This document shows, piece by piece, positions 45,911 to 57,359 of a stretch of DNA of 64,000 nucleotides. Source of the stretch: Rhizophagus clarus (taxonomy: Eukaryota > Glomeromycota > Glomeromycetes > Glomerales > Glomeraceae); NCBI GenBank assembly GCA_015698045.1, contig BLAL01000334.1, forward strand, positions 558,001 to 622,000. Direction: 5' to 3'. Numbering within the stretch: the stretch's first letter is position 1; every line of letters begins with the position of its first letter. Under the pieces are notes generated by a model, which was not told the DNA's origin, made no database searches, and saw nothing but the letters and a program-made list of their open reading frames with translations. Position numbers and translations under genes: made by a program.

Positions 45911-47800
45911 AATTTCTTTGTAATGTTCAATAAATATAATAAATATTGAAAAAAACCAGGTCCTTCTAAATTATATAATGATACTACTACCAATTATTAA
46001 AGTTAATTTTTTTTTTAAATAAAAATATTTCGAGACATTTTACCTAAAAAGAATTTAGCCCTATTGTGAAACATAGGAAATGTCAGTTCTATAAAGTCTT
46101 CACCAATCATCATGCAATAGGAATTGAACTTAAGATTTGCAGATATGCAGATTCTGTGCAAAGAACAACTACACCACATAATTGTAGTTAGAAAAAAAAG
46201 TTTTATTGATAACTTTTAAGTCTATAAAAATTTCAATAATTTTCAATTTTATATACTAAAATCTAAATTTTTTTTGTATACGTTCTCGCTACTATATTGT
46301 ACTGTACATTGTAACAAGATGATGCACAAATTCCACACATGTCCATAATTTTGTGTGCGCTTTATGCTTGGTAAGAATAATAAAAATTTAGTTGTTAATA
46401 AAAATCAAATCTATATCTTTTTGAATTTTTAGAGTTTTAATAGATACTACTGCAAATCGACATCATAAGTCATAATAATATCAGATACTATTACGACATA
46501 AATATTATATCGTATCTATATTAATTTAACATCATTCAAATTTTCAAGGTTTCTTAATTATATAAATATCAGTAATTATTAAATTTGTCTTTATGCATGA
46601 TGTAATATATTAAATCAACCAATTAAAATCTGATTTGTTTATATGCATGTGATATCTAAAAATAGCTAAAAATTGTATTTATTTAATGTGTGATTTTTTT
46701 GCTTATTTTCAAAAATACGCTTCTTTCTTAATTATTATACTTGTTTTGTTTTATATATTAACACTTTATGGTATTTTCTTTTTTTCTCTTTTATTCAAGT
46801 ATACTTCACTTATCTTTTAACCAAATATACTTATTTTTACAATATTAACAATACTTTGGTATTTTAGTTTATATATTAGATATAACCACCAACATGAAGA
46901 CCATTGCTAAAAAATGTATAAGACAAAAAAACTACTTTTAAATAAATAGTGAAGCCATTAAGCAGGTATGAAAATGGGATATACACATATTTTTCATATT
47001 TTTTTGGACTCTACTATATTCGTAAAGTCTGCTGGTTCTGTAGGAGGGATTGGTTATGTATTTTCTTTATAATAGGGTGTAGTTTGAGTCTTTTTTTATT
47101 AGACTTAAGGAAGTTAGAATGTATTTTCAAATACTATGTTCAAATTGCTGAATATATTTGAAGCTTTCTTTTGTAATAAGTGCTTAGTTCAGAGAAAAAT
47201 GTTATGAAATAAGGCTGGATATTTTGACATTTTCTGCTATTAATTACTTTGTTTAGAGTAGTGTTAGTCATAGCAGCCAGCATTTTTTTTATAATATTAT
47301 AGTTTTAAAAATTAACACTTTCAAAATTTAAAGAGCTAACGTTAAAAATATTATTATTTTCATTTTTTTCAAAATCTCAGATATCAGGAAAGTTATATCA
47401 GTTCAGATCTGTGGTGATCTGTGATTTTAGCAGATTGCCGCATTTTTTTATGCAATTTTGTTAAAGAATCTGCACAATACTGCAAAAATTATTTTTTTTG
47501 TTTTTTCAAAAATTTTTTTATGAAAAATTTGTGATAATCTTTAAAATTGCAGATTTTTAAAAATATTTTGTACAAAAATCTTTAAAGATTTTCACAATTT
47601 TCTTTTTTAATTTGATAAACTTTGCATATTTATTTTGATAAACTTTACATCACTAATTTTTTAACCTTTTTTAAAGAAACAATTTTGTTCTATTACTTTA
47701 AAGAAATAATTTTATAACACTTTTAAAGAAATAATTTTTTAACGCCTTAAAAAAATGAATTGTTTAAAGATACCAAAGAAAAAAAAAATAAATTTTTAAT
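45911..47800. other. Gene-free AT-rich stretch
   Basis: No supported gene. 46107-46177 (minus) resembles a very degenerate tRNA-type promoter (see rejected items). 47390-47600 contains repeated GATCTGTG, TCTGCAC and GCAATTTTG words, a low-complexity patch related to the GCAGAT-rich sequence at 50300-50420. Nothing else was seen. Confidence 0.4.
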
Positions 47801-48124
47801 GGATTCTTTTTTAAGCTTCGAAGCTTATCAGATACTCAGACTTTAAGAATATTTTTTTTTTTAAAAAAAAAAAAATAAAAAATACTGTTTCTTTATAAGG
47901 TTCAAAGTCTTTAAAACAAGTTTTCCAATGTTTGGCAGAATGCTAAAAGTACAAATTTCAGATTCAAACAAAAATTTTTTACTTATGATTTTAAAGTGCA
48001 GGATGAATGAGAAATTAGGAAGTTTTCAAATTTTGAAGTTTTACAGACAAAAATGGCAAGATCTGTCTTGCGAAGCTATTTAAAAAATTTTTTTTTTGTA
48101 GCTTCTTTTCTAAGTTTTGAATGA

Positions 48125-48330
48125 GCCCAAAGCCCTTTCCAGACTCTATTTTGAAAGTTAGAGGTCCTGAATGTTGAAGAATAACCCTAAACTCTTCACT
48201 TCGAAGGGTAGAGATCCTTAATACTGAAGAACAGTTCTGAACTCTTCATTTCGAAGGTTAGAGATTCTTGACACTGAAGAACGACTCTTGATTCTCCATT
48301 TCAAAGGTTAAAACCTTCAAGTATATTAAT
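48125..48330 (+). repeat. Tandem repeat of about 58 bp leading into array B
   Basis: Three units share GTTAGAGRTYCTGAATGYTGAAGAA, then an ACTCTTCAYTTCGAAGG-like block. They lack intron-like spacers, but their TCTGAACTC and TTCGAAGG words recur in the exon-like blocks of array B just downstream, suggesting a common origin. Confidence 0.65.
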
Positions 48331-48375
48331 TTATTTAACGAATGTTATAAACGTTCGATTTTTATATTTTTTTTA

Positions 48376-49985
48376 GGTTTGAAAGCCAAAGTACAGCTCT
48401 GGACTTTTTTTTTTTTAATTTTTTTGGGGGGTCTGAAGCTGAAGTACAGCTCTGAACTTTTTTATTGATTTAATTTAACGAACGTTAACTAACGTTTGAT
48501 TTTTTTTTCTTTTTTTTAGGACTGAAATTCCATTTTGAGACGGACCACTTTAAGAGTAAAAAAAATTCATTTTTTTTTGTATTTTAGCGAAATGTTAGTA
48601 ATGTTTCGCTTTTCTTCCTTTTTTTTAGGTTCAGAACTTCATTTCAAGGCAGACCATTAAGTAAAAAAAAAATAATTTTTTTTTTGTATTTTAGCGAAAT
48701 GTTAGTAATGTTTCACTTTTCTTCTTTTCTTTAGGTCTGGAACTCCATTTCGAGACAGACCACTTCAAGTAAAAAAAATATTTTTTTTGTATTTTAGCAA
48801 AACGTTAGTAACGTTTTGCTTTTCTTCCTTTCTTTAGGTCCAGAACTTTATTTTGAGCGGACTATTAAGTAAAAAAAAAAATTTTTTTTACTTTAATTTT
48901 AATGAACGTTAACTAACATTTGTTTTTTTTCTTTTTTAGGTTCAGAACTCCTTTAGGGGCGAACTATAATATTTTGAAGATATAATATCTTTGCAAATTA
49001 TTATTTTTTTTTATTTTTTTAAACGAATATTACTAATATTCATTTTTTTTATTTGTTAAGTCCAGAACTCCTTTAGAGGCGGACTTTAATATTTCGAAGG
49101 TATAATATCTTCAAAAATTGTTATTTTTTTTTATTTTATTTTAATGAACGTTATTAACATTCATTTTTTTTGTTTTTTTAGATCCAGACGTTCCATTTCA
49201 AAGACTGGACTCTATTCGAAGGTAAGGCCTTCGATTTATTTTTTTTTGTTTTTATTTAACAAATGTTAATAAATATTTATTAACATCCATTTTTCTTTTT
49301 TAGATCTAGTAATTATTTTCGAAGACTATTTTGAAGGTATGACCTTCAAAAAAAAATTTAATTTTTTTGTTTAATGAATATTGCTAACATTTGATGTTTT
49401 TTATTTTTTTAGGTCCAGACGAAGCTCAGACTCCATTCAAAGATAATTCATCACTTTCAAATTTCTTTTTACTTCTATTATAACGAACATTACTAGCGTT
49501 TGATTTTTTCTTTCTTTTTAGATCCTGAATGTTGAAATACTGTACATCTCTCGAAGGTACCTTTAATTTTTGGTTTTTTTTATTCAATGAACGTTTACTA
49601 ACATTCTTTATTTTCTTATTCTTTCTTTTGTAGGTCTGCGGTTGGATTCCTAGAAGAAATTTCGAAGGTAGAACTTTGAAATTCGTTTAATTTCTTTTTT
49701 AACGAGACATTTTGCTAATGCTTATTTTTATAGATCTGGGGCTTCCTGGAACATTACAAAACTTCGAAGGTGTTTTACAAAGTTCCTTTTACTATTTTTT
49801 TGAAATTTCTTAATAAAACATTTACTAACATTTCATTTATTTTGTTTTTTGTAGGTTTATGGCTTCTGGACGAAGATTTCAAAGGTATTTATCTTTGAAA
49901 TTATTTTATTTTTTTTTATTTAAATGAAAAGTCAGCTAATATTTTGCTTTTCTTTTATTGTAGGTCTACGGTTTTCTTTAAGAAT
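48376..49985 (+). repeat. Micro-exon-like array B (about fifteen units)
   Basis: About fifteen exon-like blocks of roughly 23-45 bp, each preceded by a T-rich tract and TTTAG, TTGTAG or TTATAG and mostly followed by GTA (GTAAAA, GTATAA, GTAAGG, GTATGA). Many share GTYCAGAACTCC...GCGGACT and end in TTCGAAG before the donor. Spacers of about 65-80 bp hold AACGTTAACTAACGTTTG, AATGTTAGTAATGTTTCGC or ACATTTACTAACATTTC-type palindromes, most with a CTAAC/CTAAT box 25-40 bp before the AG. Block lengths vary and no common frame stays open, so translation is unlikely as read. The architecture is that of arrays A1 and A2. No enclosing element ends were found. Confidence 0.75.
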
Positions 49986-50659
49986 GATAATATTTTCACA
50001 TTTTGACACATTTTATTGGATCGAAGAAGTTAAAAGTTGTTTGTTGGAATTGAACCAACTGGAACAATGTCCAAGCCATTAACAACAACATAATTTGAAC
50101 GTTAGTAAAGAAAAAAAAAGGGGACTTTTAATTAGTGCATTTAGTTAGCAAATAGAATAGTTTAATATATGTACTTTTAAATTTGTAATTATCTTTAATT
50201 AATAAATTAATATTAGTTAATATTAAAGTTAAAACATTGCCTAATAGTAAATTTGCATTAGTGTTTTTGAAAAAATTTTGAGATTTATTTTTGAAAAATT
50301 TCGCTAGTTTTTTTGTGCTTGCAGATTTGTGTAGAAATCCACAAAATTTTTCAGTGCTGCATATCAGCATGTTCTTAGATCTGTGCAGAAATGTACTCTG
50401 CAGAATTGTGCAGATCTGCAAACCAAAATTTTTCCTGATGATTAAAAGGTGATAAAATATTTTCTGAAGTAATTGACTAGTTTTAAGAAAAAGGTTAGAT
50501 AAATAGTGTATTGATAAACTGGTATGTTGATTATTTAGTGATGAGGTTGATAGTAGAACCAAAACTAGGGCTCCAAAGTTAATGATTTATGATTCCTTTT
50601 GAAAATATTTGAAAAAATCTATAAAAGAGAAATTCCATAATTATGGATTTGATTTAGTT
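49986..50659. other. Gene-free stretch with GCAGATCTG-rich patch
   Basis: No gene was seen. 50300-50420 has repeated TGCAGA, GATCTGTGCAGAAATG and GTGCAGATCTGC words. Small minus-strand frames here do not resemble a protein. Confidence 0.4.
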
Positions 50660-50950
50660 ATTATACTGATAGATTTAACAAGTTTATGTTACATACTTAA
50701 TGTTATGATAAATAAACTATTTAAAGCCAATTTACATGATGAATGGAATGGTACTAGTGGATGGTTACTGGTAGTGCTGGTCAAATAACTAAAAGTAATC
50801 TTCAACAGATTAAATTTGGTAATATGTGTAGATGGATGAAATATTCTTGGAATAGAATTCCTAATAAAATCATCATTAATTCTTTAAAACTTGTGATATT
50901 TCAAATATTTTGGATGATATAAAGGAATTTAATGAAAATAAGGATGGTGG
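50660..50950 (+). pseudogene. Pogo/Tigger-type (DDE_1) transposase relic, C-terminal part
   Basis: Pieces in shifting frames read DLTSLCYILNVMINKLFKAN (compare the family's GLTS..QPLDV..NKPFK block), HDEWN, then NMCRWMKYSWNRIPNKIIIN and, after a one-base shift near 50888, TCDISNILDDIKEFNENKD. The order W...AWN.IP...II.SFK.C.ISN.LDG is the known C-terminus of DDE_1 transposases that are abundant in fungi. The catalytic core is not visible upstream. It is a small dead fragment. Confidence 0.75.
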
Positions 50951-50954
50951 CACA

Positions 50955-51145
50955 AATAGGTAATTGCAGAATAATTGCGATTTGCGATATTGCAAAACAT
51001 TGCAAATTTTGAAATCTAAATATCTGCAATTCTGCAACCTGCAATTATCTGCAATTCTAAAAATATTCTGCAATACTGCAAAAAGCTGTTAGTACCATAA
51101 TTCAATTGCAGAAATATTGCAAAATTGCGAAATTGCAAATTGTTC
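50955..51145. repeat. GCAAT/TTGC-rich repetitive patch
   Basis: Dense alternation of TTGCAGAA, TTGCAAAA, GCGATATTGC and their complements, weakly self-complementary between the two ends. It may be a MITE relic, but ends and duplication were not found. Confidence 0.4.
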
Positions 51146-51369
51146 GCAAAAAAAAATTTTTTTAATAAATATAATTTTTTAATTTAACTAATAAAAAATC
51201 TGATTTTTTACTATTACTAAAAGTAAAAAAAATTCAGTTTTTCATTAATAAAATTTTTTTAAAAACAAGTTTATTTTTCAGAAAAAAATCCAGCAGGTTA
51301 ATTTAATAGATATTAATGATTCAGATATAATGCATTTTGGTTTAATTAAAAAAACATTATTTTTAAACA

Positions 51370-52550
51370 TTTAATTAAAAAATGTTATTTTTAAACGTTT
51401 AATTTAAAAAAATGTTATTTTTAAACGTTTAATTTAAAAAAATGTTATTTTTAAACGTTTAATTTAAAAAAATGTTATTTTTAAACGTTTAATTTAAAAA
51501 AATGTTATTTTTAAACGTTTAATTTAAAAAAATGTTATTTTTAAACGTTTAATTTAAAAAAATGTTATTTTTAAACGTTTAATTTAAAAAAATGTTATTT
51601 TTAAACGTTTAATTTAAAAAAATGTTATTTTTAAACGTTTAATTTAAAAAAATGTTATTTTTAAACGTTTAATTTAAAAAAATGTTATTTTTAAACGTTT
51701 AATTTAAAAAAATGTTATTTTTAAACGTTTAATTTAAAAAAATGTTATTTTTAAACGTTTAATTTAAAAAATGTTATTTTTAAACGTTTAATTTAAAAAA
51801 ATGTTATTTTTAAACGTTTAATTTAAAAAAATGTTATTTTTAAACGTTTAATTTAAAAAAATGTTATTTTTAAACGTTTAATTTAAAAAAATGTTATTTT
51901 TAAACGTTTAATTTAAAAAAATGTTATTTTTAAACGTTTAATTTAAAAAAATGTTATTTTTAAACGTTTAATTTAAAAAAATGTTATTTTTAAACGTTTA
52001 ATTTAAAAAAATGTTATTTTTAAACGTTTAATTTAAAAAAATGTTATTTTTAAACGTTTAATTTAAAAAATGTTATTTTTAAACGTTTAATTTAAAAAAA
52101 TGTTATTTTTAAACGTTTAATTTAAAAAAATGTTATTTTTAAACGTTTAATTTAAAAAAATGTTATTTTTAAACGTTTAATTTAAAAAAATGTTATTTTT
52201 AAACGTTTAATTTAAAAAAATGTTATTTTTAAACGTTTAATTTAAAAAAATGTTATTTTTAAACGTTTAATTTAAAAAATGTTATTTTTAAACGTTTAAT
52301 TTAAAAAAATGTTATTTTTAAACGTTTAATTTAAAAAAATGTTATTTTTAAACGTTTAATTTAAAAAAATGTTATTTTTAAACGTTTAATTTAAAAAAAT
52401 GTTATTTTTAAACGTTTAATTTAAAAAAATGTTATTTTTAAACGTTTAATTTAAAAAAATGTTATTTTTAAACGTTTAATTTAAAAAAAATGTTATTTTT
52501 AAACGTTTAATTTAAAAAAATGTTATTTTTAAACGTTTAATTTAAAAAAA
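51370..52550 (+). repeat. Highly homogeneous 30-bp tandem satellite, about 39 copies
   Basis: The unit ATGTTATTTTTAAACGTTTA then ATTTAAAAAA (30 bp) repeats with almost no substitution. The only variation is the length of the A run (six to eight A) in a few units. The unit contains the palindromic core AAACGTTT. From 52551 to about 52960 it degrades into longer ATTTAATTAAAAAAATG-type variants. It is non-coding. Confidence 0.95.
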
Positions 52551-52969
52551 CTTTTTTTTGAGCGTTTAATTAAAAAAATGCTAAATAATGTTATTTTTAA
52601 AATATTTAATTAAAAAACATTTTTTTAAAGCGTTTAATTAAAAAAAATGCTAAAAATGTTATTTTTAAAACATTTAATTAAAAAAAATGTTATTTTTAAA
52701 TATTTAATTAAAAAAAATGTTATTTTTAAATATTTAATTAAAAAAAACTTTTTTTAAGCGTTTAATTAAAAAAACGTTAATAATGTTATTTTTTAAAAAA
52801 AAATTTTTTTAAGCATTTAATTAAAAAACACTAAAAAATGTTATTTTTTTTAAAAAATGTTATTTTTTTTAAAAAATGTTATTTTTTTTAAAAAATGTTA
52901 TTTTTTAAGCGTTTAATTAAAAAATGCTAAAAATATTTTTTTTAAAACGTTTAATTAAAAAAATGCTTC

Positions 52970-53330
52970 GCAGCATTTTTATCTAATGAAAAATGTTGCG
53001 AAATTTTTTTTCATATACAATTTAATTAAAAAAAACATTTTGCAATATTTTTTTTAATAGATTAATGAAAAAACATTGCGAAATATTTTTTCATATACAA
53101 TTTAATTAAAAAACATTTCGCAACATTTTTTAATAGATTAATAAAAAAATGTTGTGAAATGTTTTTTCATATATAATTTAGTTAAAAAAACATTTCGCAA
53201 CATTTTTTTTAATAGATTAACGAATAAATGTTGTGAAATATTTTCATATATAATTTAATAAAAAAAACGTTTTGCAACTTTTTTTTTATAATTTAATGAA
53301 AAATGTTGCAAAACAATTTACATTTAATAA
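52970..53330. repeat. Palindromic satellite related to the core of the hAT-type MITE
   Basis: Repeats of about 75 bp alternate AATGTTGCGAAATRTTTTTTC and AACATTTCGCAACATTTTTT, joined by ATATACAATTTAATTAAAA and AATAGATTAATGAA. The MITE at 24007-24995 has the same design (AACGTTGCGAAACGTT and its inverse with ACATAAACGATTTGATA spacers). It lacks the MITE's TAGGGCTCC ends. Confidence 0.75.
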
Positions 53331-54039
53331 AAAAATATTTCTTTGATTATTCAACATCAGTAATTTAATTTAGATTTCAGTAATTACTGATACTGAATGG
53401 ATTATTAGATGATCAATTAATTACAGCATATTTTTACAGATGTAATCACTGGTCAAAATCAATTCTATCAGGTATATATTGGGGACTTATATATTGGCGG
53501 CTAATCGGATAAATATTGGGTATTTTTATATATTGGGTACTCGATTTATTACATTTCAAAATATGCCTAATTACCAAAATCCCAATATCTAAACTATTGG
53601 TCACTGATATGTTATTTAATATATATCAGGCACAGTTCTATCTTACATATATCGGGTATCTGATATGTAATACAAATTTTAATACGTTAGATTTCATATT
53701 ATATAATATATTAAGAAATTTTTTAGAGTTTACTTTCTTTATAAATTTTTCTTTTTAAAAATTTTTATTGTCTTATTTGTTAAATGCATTATCAAGTCTA
53801 TAAATTTTTTGTAAAGTGTTTAAAAGTATAATTATTATTGTTAATATTTTTATTTTATTACGTATTTTATTACAATAAATTAATAAAAAAGTTACAGTCA
53901 TTTATAATACAATTTTAAGAAAAGTTTGCTCAAACTTTTCTTAATCGTGATCATGTTAGGATCAAGAGAAACAAGGAAAACTGCAACCTAAAATAAATAA
54001 AAGAAACGTTAAAACTGTTTCTTTAATATTTAAAAAATA

Positions 54040-54415
54040 TCCCTCCCTCCCTCCTTACATTTCAAGTTCGGAGTCCAGCAATCTGAAAAAAATAAAGAAA
54101 GAAATGTTAGTAACGTTTTTTAACATTAAAAAAAAATCACCACCCTTTCCAACTTATATTCCTAAGTCTGGTTCGTCCAAGAAGGCCGGCAACCTAAAAA
54201 AAATAAAGAAAGAAACATTAGTAACGTTTCTTTAATATTAAAAAAAAATCCCCCGCCCTTTTTAACTTACATTCCCAAGTCTGGTTCGTCCAAGAAGGCT
54301 GGCAACCTAAAAAAATAAAGAAACGTTAGTAATGTTTCTTTAATATTAAAAAAAAATTCCCCACTCCTTCCAACTTACATTTCAAGTCCGGGAGTCCAGC
54401 AACCTAAAAAAAAAT
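54040..54415 (-). repeat. Micro-exon-like array C (four units, minus strand)
   Basis: On the minus strand the blocks read GTTGCCAGCCTTCTTGGACG then AACCAGACTTGGGAAT (36 bp, two copies) or shortened ATTGCTGGACTCCGAACTTG types, each after TTTTTTAG or CAG and before GTAAG. Spacers carry GAAACGTTACTAATGTTTC, again a palindrome around a CTAAT box. Block and spacer sequences are clearly homologous to array A1 at 13524-14215, in the opposite orientation. The period is about 110 bp. Confidence 0.8.
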
Positions 54416-54934
54416 AAAAAAAATCATAGTTTAGAAAACCATAAAAATAGATTGATCATGATAATCAATGATCATCAAATTAAATTAAAATGCTAAAACT
54501 ATTGCATATAAACGCCAAAAGGTTTCAGCAGTTTAGCAAAAATGAGTTTGATTACGTATTTTGAAAATGTGAAAGATTATTTTAAGATTTTATATTATAA
54601 ATTAATAGATTAGTTCTCTCAATTTGATCTATGGAAAGCTTTTAGTAACATTTTGGAAGAATCAGCAGTATTAGATCTGTCACGCCTAAATATACCTTTT
54701 TTAAAAATTTATTGGAGACATTTCATCATTACAATATATTATATAATATATAATGACAGATTGTTTATTTAATTAATACTTTAATAAAAAAAAAATGAAT
54801 GTTTATTGAATAAAAGCAATTTATTATAATAAGCTTTAATTACTTATAATTGAGGTCGAATTTTTTAATTTCAGTTGAATATAGGCGATATTAAATCAAA
54901 TTATAAAATAGTAAAAATATTAAAATAATAATTA

Positions 54935-55125
54935 GATGACTATATAAAATATATATATATTTAATAAAAAATAATAATAATAAAAGATAATAAAAATAAA
55001 AATAATAATAATAAAATAATAAAAATATAAAAATATAAATAAAAAATAAAAATAAAAATAAAATATAAAAAATACAAAATAAAAAAAAAATAAAAATAAA
55101 AAAATATAATTTACAGATTCTAAGG
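54935..55125. repeat. AT-only simple repeat (AATAATAAA / AAAATATAA)
   Basis: Low-complexity sequence made almost only of A and T, without coding or structural signal beyond simple repeats. Confidence 0.7.
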
Positions 55126-55139
55126 CTACTGATGCGCAG

Positions 55140-55498
55140 TGTTTCTACGCCACCTACGACTGTGGTGGTTTCCTAAGAAATATATATAAATTTAGAACTT
55201 AAATAACCTAGGTCTGTCCCAAAACCTTGTGCGAAACTGCCTATAATATCTTTCTCTTTCCTGGGACCACCTTCCATTTCGTGCACCATTCCTCCATTCA
55301 CAGAAATTCTAAAAATGTTAATACTATTAATTTTTATTTTTTTTTTATGATTTATTATTATTTTACTAACATTAAAATTCCCGACCAAGTTTCTTCACTT
55401 TTTTTTTACCTGTTGGCCAGTGAATCTCACGCGGAACTGTCTCCAAATTCTTCGAGCTAGGCTCTCCCAGAATTCAGAGCAGTCCCTCCCAGGTATGT
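55140..55498 (-). pseudogene. Myb/SANT-like gene relic inside the 4.3-kb CACTA-like unit
   Basis: Reading the minus strand from about 55498: CSEFWESLARRIWRQFRVRF then TGQQ aligns residue for residue with FWDSVANRI...RTRVSGQQ of the intact gene. It continues VKKK, a TGA where the intact gene has the Trp of QKWRN, then RNLVGNFN and a GTTAGT donor. After an AG at about 55313 it reads NFCEWRNGARNG...RYYRQFRTRFWDRP, matching NYVLYRNGN...RYYREFRTRFWERP. A last part, HHSRRWRRNTAHQ, then a TAG, parallels the basic tail. The second intron position is conserved, but intron 1 of the intact gene is absent. N-terminal sequence was not found. The Trp-to-stop change makes it a pseudogene. Confidence 0.8.
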
Positions 55499-57359
55499 TA
55501 TGGTAGTAGTTGTTCCTTCTCTTTTACATTATTTATTTAATTTTTAGATCAGGAAATGTAAGAGAAAAAAAAACTAGAATATGATCAAAGTTATTTATTA
55601 GTTTTCATTTAATTTTTTACCTCCTATATCTTATTAAATATTTAGTTATTGCATCAGTCCAATTTGCGGACATTTTAAGAAAAAGAATATATAATAATAA
55701 AAAATAACGGCAACAAATTTTAAGAAAAAGAATATATAATAAAAATAATGACAACAAATTTATTGTAAGAAAAAAAAAAGATGAAACCTCTTTTTATAAA
55801 CAATTTTTTATCACCTTGTATTATTATATTAATTACCTTTCAAGAACATTTACGTAAATTGTTCTAATTTCTCAAATATGTCATGATTGTTATAATCTGT
55901 CTTCTTTATATTAATTATAATACAAATACAGATCTACAATACAATCAATCACAATGAACAAGTTAAACTCGACCTAAACTCAATTGTTATGATCGTGATT
56001 CCAAAATATCAAGATAAAGGTCTTTTTTTTAATTATATATCAAATTTAAAAAAGGTAAAATAGTGTTTTTTATTTTGGTTTATAATAAGCTTTTGCCAAT
56101 TATAGATTACAAATAAAACAATTACAGATCTATAATACATTACACAAAGATCTTGAGTGAACGAGTTAAACTTAAGTTGAACTCAAGTTCAACTCGAGTT
56201 CAAAGCAAACAATTTAAATTCAAAATAAAATATTCAAAATTAACAAAAAAGTTGGTAACGTTATAATGAAATCGGTAGTAAAACTTAATTTAATCATCTT
56301 TAATTAGGTATAAAAATTCTGATAAATTTAATAAAATCAGTGATTTTTAATAATTTTATCAACTCAAGTTGAGCACGAATAGTGAATAATCAAGTTTGTG
56401 CTTCTTCACTAATATTGACTTGTGTATTCGATAGGTGACCGATTTTGTGGCTGATGTGGCTGAATATAATATTACTCAAATAACCAATAAAAATTGATAA
56501 TTTTGTTGATCATGTGATTGCACAATCATGATTTAATTATTTATTTATCGTTTTTTTTTTCAAAACTTTTTTTTCTCTCTCTCAAATTTTTACTTTATTA
56601 TTTTTGTCTAAAAAATAAAGATAAAGGTATATTTTTTGTTGAAATTTCTTTTTCCATTATTATGTTATTCTTAACACTCTTATTAATATATTTTTCCAAT
56701 GTATTTCTTCTCACTAACGTCCTAAACAATGTTCTACTATCAAGTTTTTTACTTTATTAGTTTTTCTAAAAAATAAATACAAAGGTACATTTTTTGTTGA
56801 AATTTCTTTTTCCATCCTGTTAACACTCTTACTAATATTTTTTTCTAATGTGTTTCCGCCTACTAATGTTCCTACTAACAATGTTTTACTGTTAAACATT
56901 TTTTATTCCTTACTTTTACTAACACTTCTACTAACATTAACACTAACATTAATACTTATACTTTATATTTTTTTTTATTGATATTCCTTTTCTACTTCTA
57001 CTAACTTTCATACTAACATTAATACTAACACTTTTTAATGTAAAAATTTTTTTATTAACGTTCCTTTTCTTTTGCTAACACTTTTACTAATATTCATACT
57101 AACACTTTTATTACTAACATTTTACTTTCTTTCAAATTAAATAGATATAATGAAATGAAAACAAGCAAACAAGTGAACATTAATTATAAATTTGTGTAAA
57201 GAGTAGTGAATTTTTTTTATAATATTTTTTGTATAATATTTTTTTTTATTATCAATTGAAAATATAAATAAAACTTTCAGTAATTACAATTAAATGAATT
57301 AAATTACTTTTAAATTACAATTGTATTTAAATTATAAATCTACTACTATTAATGCCCCA
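55499..57359. other. Gene-free interior of the 4.3-kb unit
   Basis: No gene was seen. 56600-56900 contains a duplicated block (AAAATAAA.A.AAAGGTA then CATTTTTTGTTGAAATTTCT, twice) and 56900-57130 a run of ACTAACATTAATACTAACAC words, the inverse of the GTTAGTATTA tandem in E1 and E2. These are probable shared building blocks of non-autonomous elements. Confidence 0.5.

Noticed and set aside
46107-46177. Minus-strand sequence with a TGGTGTAGTTG A-box-like and an AGTTCAATTCC B-box-like word, suggesting a tRNA or tRNA-derived SINE
   Set aside because: The T stem and acceptor stem do not pair convincingly and no repeat body or poly-A was seen. At best it is a very old tRNA relic.
46949-47161. Seventy-codon frame rich in aromatic and hydrophobic residues
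   Set aside because: No motif, no neighbouring exon with consistent phase, and AT-rich composition explains the residues.
51370-52550. Possible CRISPR-like array because of regular direct repeats
   Set aside because: Units are directly contiguous with no unique spacers and the context is eukaryotic. It is a plain satellite.
53516-53758. Eighty-codon hydrophobic frame near the left end of the second CACTA-like unit
   Set aside because: It overlaps the subterminal TATCGGGTAC/GATATGTA repeats and AT-rich sequence, with no protein similarity seen.
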